The translations under genes and the position numbers were made by a program. A model generated the notes under the pieces. That model made no database searches. It worked only from the letters and a program-made list of their open reading frames with translations, and was not told the origin of the DNA. A stretch of DNA of 64,000 nt from Parasporobacterium sp. (GTDB lineage: Bacteria; Bacillota; Clostridia; Lachnospirales; Lachnospiraceae), in contig JAFUBX010000030.1 in assembly GCA_017459985.1 (NCBI GenBank), forward strand, positions 1 through 64,000, given 5' to 3'. Of the stretch, positions 24,583-33,763 are shown in pieces. Numbering within the stretch: the stretch's first letter is position 1; each line of letters opens with the position of its first letter.

Positions 24583-25060
24583 ATGAGAAACGATTTGACA
24601 GAACTGGTATTTATTCTTGACCGGAGCGGATCCATGAGTGGTCTGGAGGCGGATACGATCGGCGGGTTCAATTCCCTGGTGGAAAAGCAGAAGAAAGAAG
24701 AGGGGGAAGACGCTTTTCGTCATCACCACCGATGGAATGGAAAACGCCAGTAAATGGTATTCCTATGAGAACGTCAAAAAGATGGTGGAACGGCAGAAGG
24801 AAAAATATGGCTGGGAATTTCTGTTCCTCGGAGCAAATATCGATGCGGTCACTGTTGCGGAACGATTCGGCATCAGTGCGGACCGGGCCGTCCGGTATGA
24901 ATGTGACCGGGAGGGAACACTCCTGAATTATCAGGAGCTCAGCAGTTCCATTTCCATGATGCGGGAATGCAGCGCGCCTTCCGCGTCAAAAGCCTTCGCC
25001 TGCGCGGCTCCCGATTGGGCTGAAAAGATCAAAAGGGATTATAAGCGCAGACACCGGTAA
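24583..25060 (+). pseudogene. von Willebrand A domain gene broken by internal deletion
   Basis: The ATG at 24583, after GCAGGAGAAATT, opens MRNDLTELVFILDRSGSMSG, with the MIDAS motif DRSGSMS. After EKQKKEEGE the expected 55-60 residues holding the second MIDAS Thr are missing, and the frame changes; the remaining tail (KTLFVITTDGMENAS..WEFLFLGANIDA..) continues in another frame to 25060. The intact family has about 230 residues. Loss of the MIDAS Thr and the frame shift mean no functional metal-dependent adhesion site is made. Confidence 0.85.
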
Positions 25061-25162
25061 GAGAACACGCAACCGGGCAGATTGCTATTTGAGAAAAGCG
25101 ATGTTATAGTATCAGAAAAATACAACAATTCAGGAAGAACCCTGAAATCGCAGGAGGCAGGA

Positions 25163-26359
25163 TTGATTGCAGCTGAAGAAATTACAATCGAAGAACTGGC
25201 GGATCTGCACCCATCGGATTATATTCTGGTGGATATCCGGGATGAGATCAGTTTTCAGTATGGAACGATTCCCGGAGCCCGCCGGATTCCGGACCTGATA
25301 CAACAGGCGCTGTCCAAAGAACTGGAAAAGAACATGTCTTATGTTCTTTTCTGCATGCATGGGATCCAGAGCAGGGATGCGGCAGAGATCCTGCGGGACG
25401 CCGGGTATGACTGTGTCAGTCTGAAGGGGGGATACGGCCAGTGGGTCCTGTCGTCCTGCCAGAGTCCTTCGGAGGAAAAGCAGCAGGAGGTGGAACTGAG
25501 TATTCGGAAGAAATTCCACAAGCAGCTGTTTACGCCCTTTGCGAAAGCCATCAATACCTATGATCTGTTAAAGCCCGGGGACAGGGTGGCGGTCTGTATT
25601 TCCGGCGGAAAGGATTCGATGCTGATGGCGAAACTGTTTCAGGAATTATCCCGCCACCGGAAATTCGAATTTGAGCTGGTCTTTCTGGTGATGGACCCGG
25701 GATACAGCGAGCTGAACCGGATGGTCATCGAGAAGAATGCCCGAATGCTGGGGGTTCCGGTGACGATTTTTGAGTCAGAGATCTTTGATATCGTTTATGA
25801 GATCGAGAAATCCCCCTGCTATCTGTGCGCCAGGATGCGCCGGGGATATCTTTACAGCCAGGCAAAGAAACTGGGCTGCAACAAGATCGCCCTGGGACAT
25901 CATTACGACGATGTGATCGAGACCATCCTGATGGGAATGCTCTATGGCGGGCAGATCCAGACCATGATGCCCAAGCTCCACAGTACGAATTTTGAAGGAA
26001 TGGAACTGATCCGTCCTATGTATCTGATCCGGGAGAAGGATATCATGCACTGGCGGGATTACAATCAGCTGCATTTTATTCAGTGCGCCTGCCATTTTAC
26101 CGATACCTGCTCCTCCTGCCGGGAGGACGGAGTCAGTGTTTCCAAACGGATGGAGACCAAGAAACTGATCGAACAGCTGAAGAAGACCAATCCTTATGTG
26201 GAAGGCAATATTTTCCGCAGTGTGGAGAATGTGAATCTGAGTACGATCATCGCCTACAAACAGGCGGGGATCGTGCACCGGTTTACAGATACCTATGATA
26301 AGGAGTCCGGAGCGTTTTCCGGCGAAAATGCCGAAAGAGATACCCCGGAAGGAGAATGA
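25163..26359 (+). CDS. Rhodanese domain fused to a TtcA-like PP-loop ATPase
   Basis: 398 residues from a TTG at 25163 with AGGAGG five bases upstream; a longer frame from 25082 has no ribosome site. Residues about 10-95 are a rhodanese (DIRDEISFQYGTIPGARRI, catalytic Cys in FCMHG). The rest is a PP-loop ATPase: SGGKDS, the pair CYLC, and GHHYDDVIETILM, followed by the TtcA-type pair CACHF..CSSC. TtcA thiolates cytidine 32 of tRNA; here the sulfur donor domain is on the same chain. The AraC gene downstream overlaps by four bases. Confidence 0.85.
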   Translation: MIAAEEITIEELADLHPSDYILVDIRDEISFQYGTIPGARRIPDLIQQALSKELEKNMSYVLFCMHGIQSRDAAEILRDAGYDCVSLKGGYGQWVLSSCQSPSEEKQQEVELSIRKKFHKQLFTPFAKAINTYDLLKPGDRVAVCISGGKDSMLMAKLFQELSRHRKFEFELVFLVMDPGYSELNRMVIEKNARMLGVPVTIFESEIFDIVYEIEKSPCYLCARMRRGYLYSQAKKLGCNKIALGHHYDDVIETILMGMLYGGQIQTMMPKLHSTNFEGMELIRPMYLIREKDIMHWRDYNQLHFIQCACHFTDTCSSCREDGVSVSKRMETKKLIEQLKKTNPYVEGNIFRSVENVNLSTIIAYKQAGIVHRFTDTYDKESGAFSGENAERDTPEGE

Positions 26360-27291
26360 CGCAGATGGAAGGGAAGAAGCATACAGTCGGATATACTGAA
26401 AGCGAAGGCTTCCGGTGCCTGGAGGATCTGCAGGAATCCCGGTTTGTGGAAAGCAGCAAGCCGATCCGGCTGGATTATTGCGGAACGGAGCGGTGCAAAG
26501 CAGGGTATTCCTTCGGCCCGTATACCAGGCAGAATTATGTGATCCATCTGGTCCTGGAGGGAAAAGGGTATCTCCATGTGGGAGAAAAAGTCTATGAGAT
26601 CACGGCCAACCAGGCGTTTCTGCTCCGGCCCGGCGTGGAAACGTTCTATCAGGCGGATAATGATACGCCCTGGGAATATGCCTGGGTCGGATTTCACGGC
26701 CCCCAGAGCGAAAAGATCATTGCCAGGATGGGATTTGCCCGGGACCGGGATGTGGTGAGGGTCGGAGATGCCAGAGTGCTGGCGGGTTATATCAACAATA
26801 TGCTGGATCACCGGGACCTGACCTATGTGAATTATCTGAAGCGGGGAGCCTACCTGGATCTTCTTGTGGCGGATATCATTCAGTTCGCGGATATTCCGGA
26901 ACAGACCCCGCAGTTCAGCGAGGAAGCTTACGTGGATCTGGCCATCGAAAACATTATTTCCAATTATGACCGTCCGGTCAGGATCGCCAAAGTCGCTGAC
27001 CGGATCGGGATCAACCGGAGCTATCTGTCTATTATTTTCAAGAAAAAGACCGGAGTGTCTCCGCAGCAGTATCTGATCCGCTACCGGATGGAAAAGTCCG
27101 CGGAGCTGCTGACGGAAACCGAACTGTCCATCCGGGCGGTTGCCATGGCGGTGGGGTATTCGGATCCGCTGACCTTTTCCAAGGCATTTAAGCAGCACTA
27201 CGGGGTAAGTCCCACCATCTTCCGGGAGAACCGGCCGGAGCTGTTCCGGACCCGGGAAAAGGGGGATTATACCGGAAACTACGATCTGTGA
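26356..27291 (+). CDS. AraC family regulator of the oligosaccharide operon
   Basis: 311 residues, overlapping the preceding stop (ATGA). The N-terminal half is a cupin sensor (VIHLVLEGKGYLHVGEKVYEI..ANQAFLLRPG). The C-terminal half has two helix-turn-helix units, RIAKVADRIGINRSYLSIIFKKKTG and SIRAVAMAVGYSDPLTFSKAFKQHYGVSPT, like MsmR/RafR-type activators. It reads toward a sugar ABC operon that starts 240 bases away. It most likely activates that operon when raffinose or melibiose is present; sugar identity is inference. Confidence 0.88.
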   Translation: MTQMEGKKHTVGYTESEGFRCLEDLQESRFVESSKPIRLDYCGTERCKAGYSFGPYTRQNYVIHLVLEGKGYLHVGEKVYEITANQAFLLRPGVETFYQADNDTPWEYAWVGFHGPQSEKIIARMGFARDRDVVRVGDARVLAGYINNMLDHRDLTYVNYLKRGAYLDLLVADIIQFADIPEQTPQFSEEAYVDLAIENIISNYDRPVRIAKVADRIGINRSYLSIIFKKKTGVSPQQYLIRYRMEKSAELLTETELSIRAVAMAVGYSDPLTFSKAFKQHYGVSPTIFRENRPELFRTREKGDYTGNYDL

Positions 27292-27534
27292 TTGTGTAAA
27301 CTGCTTTATAAATCCTGCTGTCAATAGGCAGTATTGCATGAAATTTCCTTACATTTTTTCTGTGACAATTCAACAAAAAAACTTTGTGTTCCGGCGGAGG
27401 GATTGGTCACAACTCACAAAAATACTTAACATTAAGCAAGTATTAAATAACATTTTTCCATATTGAATCCAACAGAAAACAAGTAAAATCTTCCTGTATC
27501 TTTATGTACAAATATGTATACGGGAGGAATTGAA
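27292..27534 (+). promoter_or_regulatory. Leader of the oligosaccharide ABC operon
   Basis: AT-rich leader with an inverted repeat AATACTT (27421-27427) / AAGTATT (27438-27444), a possible AraC- or LacI-type binding site. GGGAGGAATTG precedes the SBP start at 27535. No reliable -35/-10 pair could be fixed. Confidence 0.4.
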
Positions 27535-28833
27535 ATGAAACTGAGAAAACTTATTGCTGTTCTTCTTTGCGCAACACTGGTTCTTGGCTTTGGCGCCATG
27601 TCCGCAAGTGCATATGAGGTAACAGAAATCAACGTGAACATCTGGGACAACAACCAGCTGGCAGGTCTTCAGACCATCGCCGACAAATGGTCTGAGACTT
27701 CAGGCGTGAAGGTCAATATCAACGTAATTGACTGGGACAACTACTGGACCCTTCTGGCCGCAGGCGCACAGGGCGGTACCATGCCGGATGTATTCTGGAT
27801 GCACTCCAACACTGCTTCCATGTATATGGAGGAAGGACTTCTCCTGAACCTGGATGAGTATATTGCAGCCGATGAATCCATGGATCTGTCCAGATACTAT
27901 GAAGGCATCACCACACTGTACAGCATGGACGGCAGCCAGTATGCGATCCCGAAGGATCATGACACTATCGCTCTGCTTTACAATGAGGCAATCTTCAATG
28001 AGTATGGCGTGGATGTTCCGACAGACGACTGGAACTGGGGCGATGTTGCAGCCGCAACCAAGGCCATCACTGAAGCTTCCGGCGGCAAGGTATACGGCTA
28101 TGCCATGAATACCTCCAATAACCAGGACGGCTGGTACAACCTGATCGAAGGCTATGGCGGCAAGGTCATCACCGAAGATCATAAGGGAACCACCATCGGC
28201 AGCGACGAAGGCAAGGCCGGCATGGAAATGATGCGTCAGATTCTGGAGTATGGCGTTCCGCAGACCTCTCTTTCCGAATCCGGAACAGATCAGCAGTTCA
28301 TCTCCGGAACCGCTGCTATGATCTCCCAGGGATCCTGGATGATCAACGCATTCTACACCGCTGACAATGCAGCAGATTTCAAGTGGGTAATGCTTCCGTA
28401 CTGTGATGCCAACGGAAACGGCCAGGAAGATCCGGGCGAAAGAGTTTCCGCTTACAACGGACTTGGCTGGGCAGCTGCATACAATGTTGCTGATCCGCAG
28501 GCATGCTACGATCTGATCTCCTACTTCTGCTCTGAAGAGGGCCAGAAGATGCAGGCAGAACTGGGCGTTACCATGGCAGGTATGCCGGGGATCTCCGATG
28601 CATTTGCAAGCGCATTTGAGGGAATGGATGTTTCCGCATTCACCAAGATTGAAGAAACAGGAACCCTGTTCTTCCGTCCTTACACACAGAACACTCCGGT
28701 ATGGGAAGATGCAATCCAGCAGCAGGGCGCATTCCTGGATGCATGGCTTGATCCGACCAATCCGGAAGCAATGGCAACCGCATGCGACAATGCACAGGCT
28801 ATTATCGAGAATGCGATCGCTCAGGAATGGTAA
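27535..28833 (+). CDS. Sugar ABC transporter solute-binding protein (family 1)
   Basis: 432 residues from ATG at 27535 (ribosome site GGGAGGAATTG). It has a signal peptide of the ordinary kind, MKLRKLIAVLLCATLVLGFG ending ASA; the only Cys is inside the membrane span, so it is not a lipoprotein of the usual kind. Family-1 binding features include WDNYWTLLAAGAQGGTMPDVFWMHS, PKDHDTIALLYNEAIFNEYGV and EGQKMQAELGVTMAGMPG. It would capture oligosaccharides such as raffinose or sucrose, judged by the enzymes that follow. It heads the transport operon with the two permeases. Confidence 0.9.
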   Translation: MKLRKLIAVLLCATLVLGFGAMSASAYEVTEINVNIWDNNQLAGLQTIADKWSETSGVKVNINVIDWDNYWTLLAAGAQGGTMPDVFWMHSNTASMYMEEGLLLNLDEYIAADESMDLSRYYEGITTLYSMDGSQYAIPKDHDTIALLYNEAIFNEYGVDVPTDDWNWGDVAAATKAITEASGGKVYGYAMNTSNNQDGWYNLIEGYGGKVITEDHKGTTIGSDEGKAGMEMMRQILEYGVPQTSLSESGTDQQFISGTAAMISQGSWMINAFYTADNAADFKWVMLPYCDANGNGQEDPGERVSAYNGLGWAAAYNVADPQACYDLISYFCSEEGQKMQAELGVTMAGMPGISDAFASAFEGMDVSAFTKIEETGTLFFRPYTQNTPVWEDAIQQQGAFLDAWLDPTNPEAMATACDNAQAIIENAIAQEW

Positions 28834-28866
28834 TTATCATTCAGTCTTAATGCGATAAGTTTCCGC

Positions 28867-28900
28867 AGGGCAGGCGGCGTTTGGCCTCCTGTCCTGCAAT
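28867..28900 (+). terminator. Intercistronic hairpin between SBP and permeases
   Basis: GCAGG...CCTGC arms with CAGG/CCT inner pairs between 28867 and 28900, without a following T-run. Such partial terminators after the binding-protein gene usually raise its mRNA level relative to the permeases. Confidence 0.45.
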
Positions 28901-28915
28901 CAGAGGGAGACTGTT

Positions 28916-29812
28916 ATGGAAAAAGTCAAAAAGAAAAAGAAATCCGCGGCGCTCCGAAGTGAGGCCCGGTGGGCCTGGTTTTTTGTGGCACCGACCATGA
29001 TCGGACTGATCATTCTGAACTTTTATCCGATAATCAGCACGATCGTACAGTCCTTCTACAGAACCAAGGGACTGACAGGTCAGACTTTTGCAGGATTCCA
29101 GAATTATGTGACAGCCTTTCAGGATTCCACAACCTGGCAGGCACTTCTGAATACGATCAAATATGCGATCATCGAAGTGCCGTTCTCTGTGGTGATCGCC
29201 CTGATCCTGGCTGTATTCCTGAACCGGAAGATGATCGGCAGATCTGTATACCGGACGATCTTCTTTCTGCCGATGGTCTGTGCTCCGGCAGCCGTGGCCA
29301 TGGTATGGAAATGGCTCTACAACCAGAATTTCGGTCTGATCAACAACCTGTTCGGATCCAATGTGGCCTGGGTCAATGATCCGAATATCACCTGGATCTC
29401 CATCGGTATCATCGGTGTGTGGTCGGTTCTGGGTTATAACATCGTGTTGTTTATTTCCGGACTCCAGGAGATTCCGGGAGACTACTACGAAGCAGCCCAG
29501 ATCGACGGAGCAGGCGGAATCCGCCAGTTCTTCAACATCACGGTACCGCTTCTGTCACCCACCACATTCTTTATTGTACAGACCCGTATTATCGGTGCCC
29601 TGACTGTATTCGACCTGATGTTCATGGTATTGGATAAGACCAGTCAGGCACTGCAGAAGACCCAGTCTATGGTGTATATCTTCTATCAGTACGCGTTCAC
29701 CAATAACAATAAAGGTATGGGTGCCACCATTGTCGTAATCCTGCTGGTGTTTATCCTGCTGGTGACCTTTATCCTGCAGCGGCTGGAAAAGAAAGTAGTA
29801 TTCTATAACTAA
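28916..29812 (+). CDS. Sugar ABC permease, MalF/UgpA type
   Basis: 298 residues with six predicted spans, a basic N-terminus (KVKKKKKSAALRSE) and the permease signature EAAQIDGAGGIRQFFNITVPLLSP (the EAA loop that docks to the ATPase). Spans include APTMIGLIILNFYPI and VVILLVFILLVTFI. It forms the channel with the next gene product and pairs with the SBP. Ribosome site GAGGGAGACTGTT. Confidence 0.93.
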   Translation: MEKVKKKKKSAALRSEARWAWFFVAPTMIGLIILNFYPIISTIVQSFYRTKGLTGQTFAGFQNYVTAFQDSTTWQALLNTIKYAIIEVPFSVVIALILAVFLNRKMIGRSVYRTIFFLPMVCAPAAVAMVWKWLYNQNFGLINNLFGSNVAWVNDPNITWISIGIIGVWSVLGYNIVLFISGLQEIPGDYYEAAQIDGAGGIRQFFNITVPLLSPTTFFIVQTRIIGALTVFDLMFMVLDKTSQALQKTQSMVYIFYQYAFTNNNKGMGATIVVILLVFILLVTFILQRLEKKVVFYN

Positions 29813-29826
29813 GAAAGGAGGACTAT

Positions 29827-30669
29827 ATGGAAAGCGTAAGAGCAAAACAACGTTTAACACGCATCGTCATCCATGTGATCCTGATCATTGTGTCTATCAT
29901 CATGATCGTTCCTTTTCTTTGGATGATTATTACTGCGTTAAAAACAAATCAGGAAGCCATCTCCATCAATCCGTTCTATATTTTCCCGCAGGCAGGCCTG
30001 CATTGGGAGAACTTTTCAACGGTATGGAAATCCTATAACTTCCTGCTGCTGTATATCAACACCCTGCTGCTGATCGTACTGCGTGTCATCTGTGCGTGCC
30101 TGACCGCCACCATGGCAGGCTACGCCTTCGGACGTCTGCGGTTCCCGGGCAAGAAATTCCTCTTTACCCTGGTACTCATTCAGATGATGGTGCCGTCACA
30201 GATCTTCATTATTCCGCAGTACGTCATGATCTCCAAACTGGGAGCCGTGGATACCATGTTCGGCCTTCTGTTCCCGGGTATCGTAACTGCGTTCGGTACC
30301 TATCTGCTGAAGACCGGATACCAGGGACTTCCGATGGATCTGGAGGAAGCCGCGGGAATTGACGGATGCAATACCGGCCAGAAGTTCCTTAGGATCATGA
30401 TGCCTCTTACCAGGTCATCCATGGTCTCCCTGGGCATCTTTACGGCGGTATTTGCGTTCAAGGATCTGATGTGGCCGATGATCGTGTGTCCGACCATCAC
30501 TAAGACCACCCTGTCCGCTGCACTGGCCAAGATGCAGGGGCAGTTCTCCAGCGATTATCCGTCCATGATGGCCGGAGCGGTGCTTGCCGTTATCCCGATG
30601 GTCATCATCTATGTGATCTTCCAGAAACAGTTCGTGGAAGGTATTGCAACATCCGGCGGAAAGCTGTAA
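29827..30669 (+). CDS. Sugar ABC permease, MalG/UgpE type
   Basis: 280 residues, six spans, with the EAA loop LEEAAGIDGCNTGQKFLRIMMPLT. It begins from AAGAAAGGAGGACTAT, 14 bases after the first permease. It completes the transmembrane heterodimer of the transporter. The needed ATPase is encoded at 34837 rather than directly beside it, which fits the MsmX-like shared ATPase type. Confidence 0.93.
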   Translation: MESVRAKQRLTRIVIHVILIIVSIIMIVPFLWMIITALKTNQEAISINPFYIFPQAGLHWENFSTVWKSYNFLLLYINTLLLIVLRVICACLTATMAGYAFGRLRFPGKKFLFTLVLIQMMVPSQIFIIPQYVMISKLGAVDTMFGLLFPGIVTAFGTYLLKTGYQGLPMDLEEAAGIDGCNTGQKFLRIMMPLTRSSMVSLGIFTAVFAFKDLMWPMIVCPTITKTTLSAALAKMQGQFSSDYPSMMAGAVLAVIPMVIIYVIFQKQFVEGIATSGGKL

Positions 30670-30710
30670 GATGACCGGGGTTTATCCGTTTCCATCAGAT
30701 ATTTCGATTA

Positions 30711-30738
30711 GCTGGGGCTGAACGGTCAGCCCCAGCTA
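30711..30738 (+). terminator. Hairpin before the alpha-galactosidase gene
   Basis: GCTGGGGCTGA and TCAGCCCCAGC form an 11-bp stem around ACGG. No T-run follows (TATATTG), so it may be an attenuator or mRNA stability element rather than a strong terminator. Confidence 0.55.
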
Positions 30739-30806
30739 TATTGTCATCAGGACGCAATTTCTCTGCTTCCCGATGAGAGTATTATGAAATCATGAAGGAG
30801 CGAATG

Positions 30807-33077
30807 ATGAGCATTATTGTAAATGGATCCGGAACCTTATTCACGCTGAAAACCCTGCATTCGGTGTATCAGATGAAGGTGGATGACCGGGGATTTCTGA
30901 GACATCTGTATTATGGAAATGAGATCGGCGAAGAGGACATGAGCTTCATGCATGTGGATTATGACCGGAGCTTCAGTCCGAATCCCAACTGTGCCTTCCC
31001 GGTCCGGGGGTATTCCCTGGACGTGATTCCGCAGGAGTACACCAGCTGCGGTCTGTCGGATTACCGTGTCAGCAGCTTTGGCGTGATCAATGGGGACGGC
31101 AGCAGTGCCGCAGAGTTTCATTTTGTGTCCTATGAGATCCGGAAGGGAAAATATCAGATTCCGGCCCAGCCGGCGGTATTCGATGAGGGAGGAGAGAGTG
31201 AGACCCTCGCGATCACTCTGGAAGATCCGGTGACCGGCCTTCAGATCGAGCTGCTGTATGGTGTATTTGAAGCGAAGGATGTGATCACCAGAGCTGTCCG
31301 GATCATAAATCATACGAAGGAACCCATATTTCTGACCAAAGCGGGATCCATGTCCATTGATTTCGCATACGGAACCTTTGATCTGATCGGATTCCACGGC
31401 CGGCATACCCTGGAACGGGTGGCGGAAAGGACACCGATCGAACACAATGTAAAGGTGATCCGCTCCCGCCGGGGACAGAGCAGCCATCAGCACAACCCCT
31501 TCGTCATTCTCTGCGGCAGGGATGCCACGGAGGATTTCGGCGAATGTTACGGATTTATGCTGGTGTACTCCGGGAACTTCCGGGCAGAAGCCGAGATGGA
31601 TCAGTTTGGGTCCACCCGGCTGACCCTGGGGATCGAACCGGAAAATTTCCGCTGGAAACTGGAACCGGAGGAAGTGTTTGATACTCCGGAAGTGATCCTG
31701 AGTTATTCTTCCCGGGGACTTGCACAGCTGTCCCGGAATTATCACCGGATCATCCGGCAGAATATCATCCGGAGCAAATACCGTTATGCCCGGAGGCCGG
31801 TGCTGTTAAACAGTTGGGAAGGATCCTATTTTGATTTCGATGAGAAAAGCCTTCTGAAGCTGGCGGAGGGGGCCAGAGATTTAGGCGCGGATCTGTTCGT
31901 ACTGGATGACGGCTGGTTCGGTGTCCGCAATGATGATAATTCCAGCCTTGGGGATTGGTTTGTAAATGAAGACAAGATTAAAGGCGGACTTCCTGCCCTG
32001 GTCGCTAAAGTCAATGACCTGGGCCTGAAATTCGGGATCTGGGTAGAGCCGGAAATGGTCAATGAAGACTCTGATCTGTTCCGGGAGCATCCGGACTGGG
32101 CCCTTCAGATTCCCGGAAGAGGTCCGGTACGGGGACGGAATCAGCTGGTCCTGAATATGTCCAAGCCGGAGGTCCGGGATCATATCTTCAACATGATCTC
32201 CAAGGTGCTGAAGGAATCCAATATCGAATATGTCAAATGGGATGTGAACCGCAATGTGGCGGATCTGTACAATGAGCAGCTGAGTCCGGACCGGCAGGGA
32301 GAGGTGGCCCATCGCCATATCCTGGGGGTCTACGAACTGCTGGAACGGTTTGTGACTGCGTTTCCGGATATCCTGTTTGAGGGCTGCTCCGGCGGCGGAG
32401 GCAGATTCGACGCAGCCATGATGTATTACTATCCGCAGATCTGGTGCTCGGATGATACGGATGCGATCCCCAGACTGGCGATCCAGCACGGCACTTCCTT
32501 CGGCTATCCGATCAGCACCATTGGCGCTCATGTCAGCGCTTCCCCGAATCATCAGACCGGACGGATTACCCCCATCAATACCAGGGCCGTTGTTGCCATG
32601 AACGGCACCTTCGGATATGAACTGGATCCGGCGAAACTGACAGAAGAGGAGAAGACGCAGGTCCGGGAGCAGATCCGGTTCTTCAAAGAGCATTACGAAC
32701 TGATTCAGAACGGATCCTATTACCGTCTGACCGGAATCGGAGAATCCTATTTTGAAGCCTGGGAGCAGGCGTCGGAGGATCAGGGGGAAGCTCTGTTAAG
32801 CATTGTGATCACGGATACCCAGCCAAACGCCCAGCTGATTCACGTGAAGCTGAAGGGGCTGGATCCGGCTGCGAGATATTCCATGGAAGTGCATGCGGAT
32901 GTGGATGAGAGAATCCTTGCGATCCCGGATTATCCGGGGACTTCCCAGCTGAAGGAGTTCCTGGACCAGGAGGGTAGATCCTATCAGGGCGCCGCCCTGA
33001 TGAGCGGAGGAGTGACCATCCCCTGGATCATGGGCAATTATCCGGCGCTGCAGCTGTATTTTAAGAAGGCGGAGTAA
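30807..33077 (+). CDS. GH36 family alpha-galactosidase
   Basis: 756 residues, cytoplasmic. Of two adjacent ATG codons the second, at 30807, gives better spacing from AAGGAG. GH36 signatures: DLFVLDDGWFGVRNDDNSSLGDW, FGIWVEPEMVN, KWDVNRN with the nucleophile Asp479, and GCSGGGGRFD..CSDDTDAIP with the acid/base Asp549. It removes alpha-1,6-linked galactose from raffinose, stachyose or melibiose, releasing sucrose or glucose. It follows the transporter genes that would import the substrates. Length matches the 720-760 residues of bacterial GH36. Confidence 0.93.
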   Translation: MSIIVNGSGTLFTLKTLHSVYQMKVDDRGFLRHLYYGNEIGEEDMSFMHVDYDRSFSPNPNCAFPVRGYSLDVIPQEYTSCGLSDYRVSSFGVINGDGSSAAEFHFVSYEIRKGKYQIPAQPAVFDEGGESETLAITLEDPVTGLQIELLYGVFEAKDVITRAVRIINHTKEPIFLTKAGSMSIDFAYGTFDLIGFHGRHTLERVAERTPIEHNVKVIRSRRGQSSHQHNPFVILCGRDATEDFGECYGFMLVYSGNFRAEAEMDQFGSTRLTLGIEPENFRWKLEPEEVFDTPEVILSYSSRGLAQLSRNYHRIIRQNIIRSKYRYARRPVLLNSWEGSYFDFDEKSLLKLAEGARDLGADLFVLDDGWFGVRNDDNSSLGDWFVNEDKIKGGLPALVAKVNDLGLKFGIWVEPEMVNEDSDLFREHPDWALQIPGRGPVRGRNQLVLNMSKPEVRDHIFNMISKVLKESNIEYVKWDVNRNVADLYNEQLSPDRQGEVAHRHILGVYELLERFVTAFPDILFEGCSGGGGRFDAAMMYYYPQIWCSDDTDAIPRLAIQHGTSFGYPISTIGAHVSASPNHQTGRITPINTRAVVAMNGTFGYELDPAKLTEEEKTQVREQIRFFKEHYELIQNGSYYRLTGIGESYFEAWEQASEDQGEALLSIVITDTQPNAQLIHVKLKGLDPAARYSMEVHADVDERILAIPDYPGTSQLKEFLDQEGRSYQGAALMSGGVTIPWIMGNYPALQLYFKKAE

Positions 33078-33079
33078 AC

Positions 33080-33763
33080 TTGGCAGGCAAAGGCTTCGTG
33101 CGTTCCGAAAAAAAGAAGATCCGTGAGATCCCGGGATTCAGGGACAAGCTCCTTTATCTGTGGGATTATTACAAGCTGTGGATCATCGGGATCCTGGCCT
33201 TTATTGTGGTGCTGATCTACTGTCTGACGAAGCTGAACAGCACCAATGCGGATTACTGGTTCTATCTGATCCTTGCGAATACCTTTGAGGACGTGGGAAC
33301 GGATTCCGCCCTGTGCAGAGGCTATCAGGAATACACCGGCTATGATCTTTCGGAAAAGAAAATTGTGTTCAATAACCAGATCTATTTTGACTTTACCCTG
33401 AACACCACAGGCAATACCTACTTTGATTCGTTCATTGTATTTACGGAGGCCGGCACCCTGGATGCCATTACCATGGAGTCGGATTCCCTGATCGCCCTGG
33501 GGCAGACCGGGAGACTGATGGATCTGAATGATGAGCGGGCTGCATCACTGAAAGCAAAATACGAAGACCGGTTTTTATATTATGAAGGACAGGACGAGCA
33601 GGGGAATCCTGTGTCCTGGCCTGTGGGCATCGACATCTCCGACAGTATCCTGATGACGGAGTATCGGCTGTATGGCAGTACCTGCGCTCTGGGACTCGGA
33701 TATAAATCCGAACATCCCGAAGCGACAGAACAGTTTTTGGATTATATTCTGGAGCAGAAGTGA
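33080..33763 (+). CDS. Single-span membrane protein, unknown function
   Basis: 227 residues from TTG at 33080; the preceding GAAGGCGGAG acts as ribosome site. A cytosolic N-terminus is followed by one span WIIGILAFIVVLIYCL, then an outside domain of about 170 residues, rich in Asp and Tyr (NNQIYFDFTLNTTGNTYFDSFIVFTEAGTLDAITMES reminds of a truncated solute-binding domain). It sits between GH36 and the YesL-type gene, overlapping the latter by four bases. The role is unknown; a membrane partner of YesL is possible. Confidence 0.7.
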   Translation: MAGKGFVRSEKKKIREIPGFRDKLLYLWDYYKLWIIGILAFIVVLIYCLTKLNSTNADYWFYLILANTFEDVGTDSALCRGYQEYTGYDLSEKKIVFNNQIYFDFTLNTTGNTYFDSFIVFTEAGTLDAITMESDSLIALGQTGRLMDLNDERAASLKAKYEDRFLYYEGQDEQGNPVSWPVGIDISDSILMTEYRLYGSTCALGLGYKSEHPEATEQFLDYILEQK

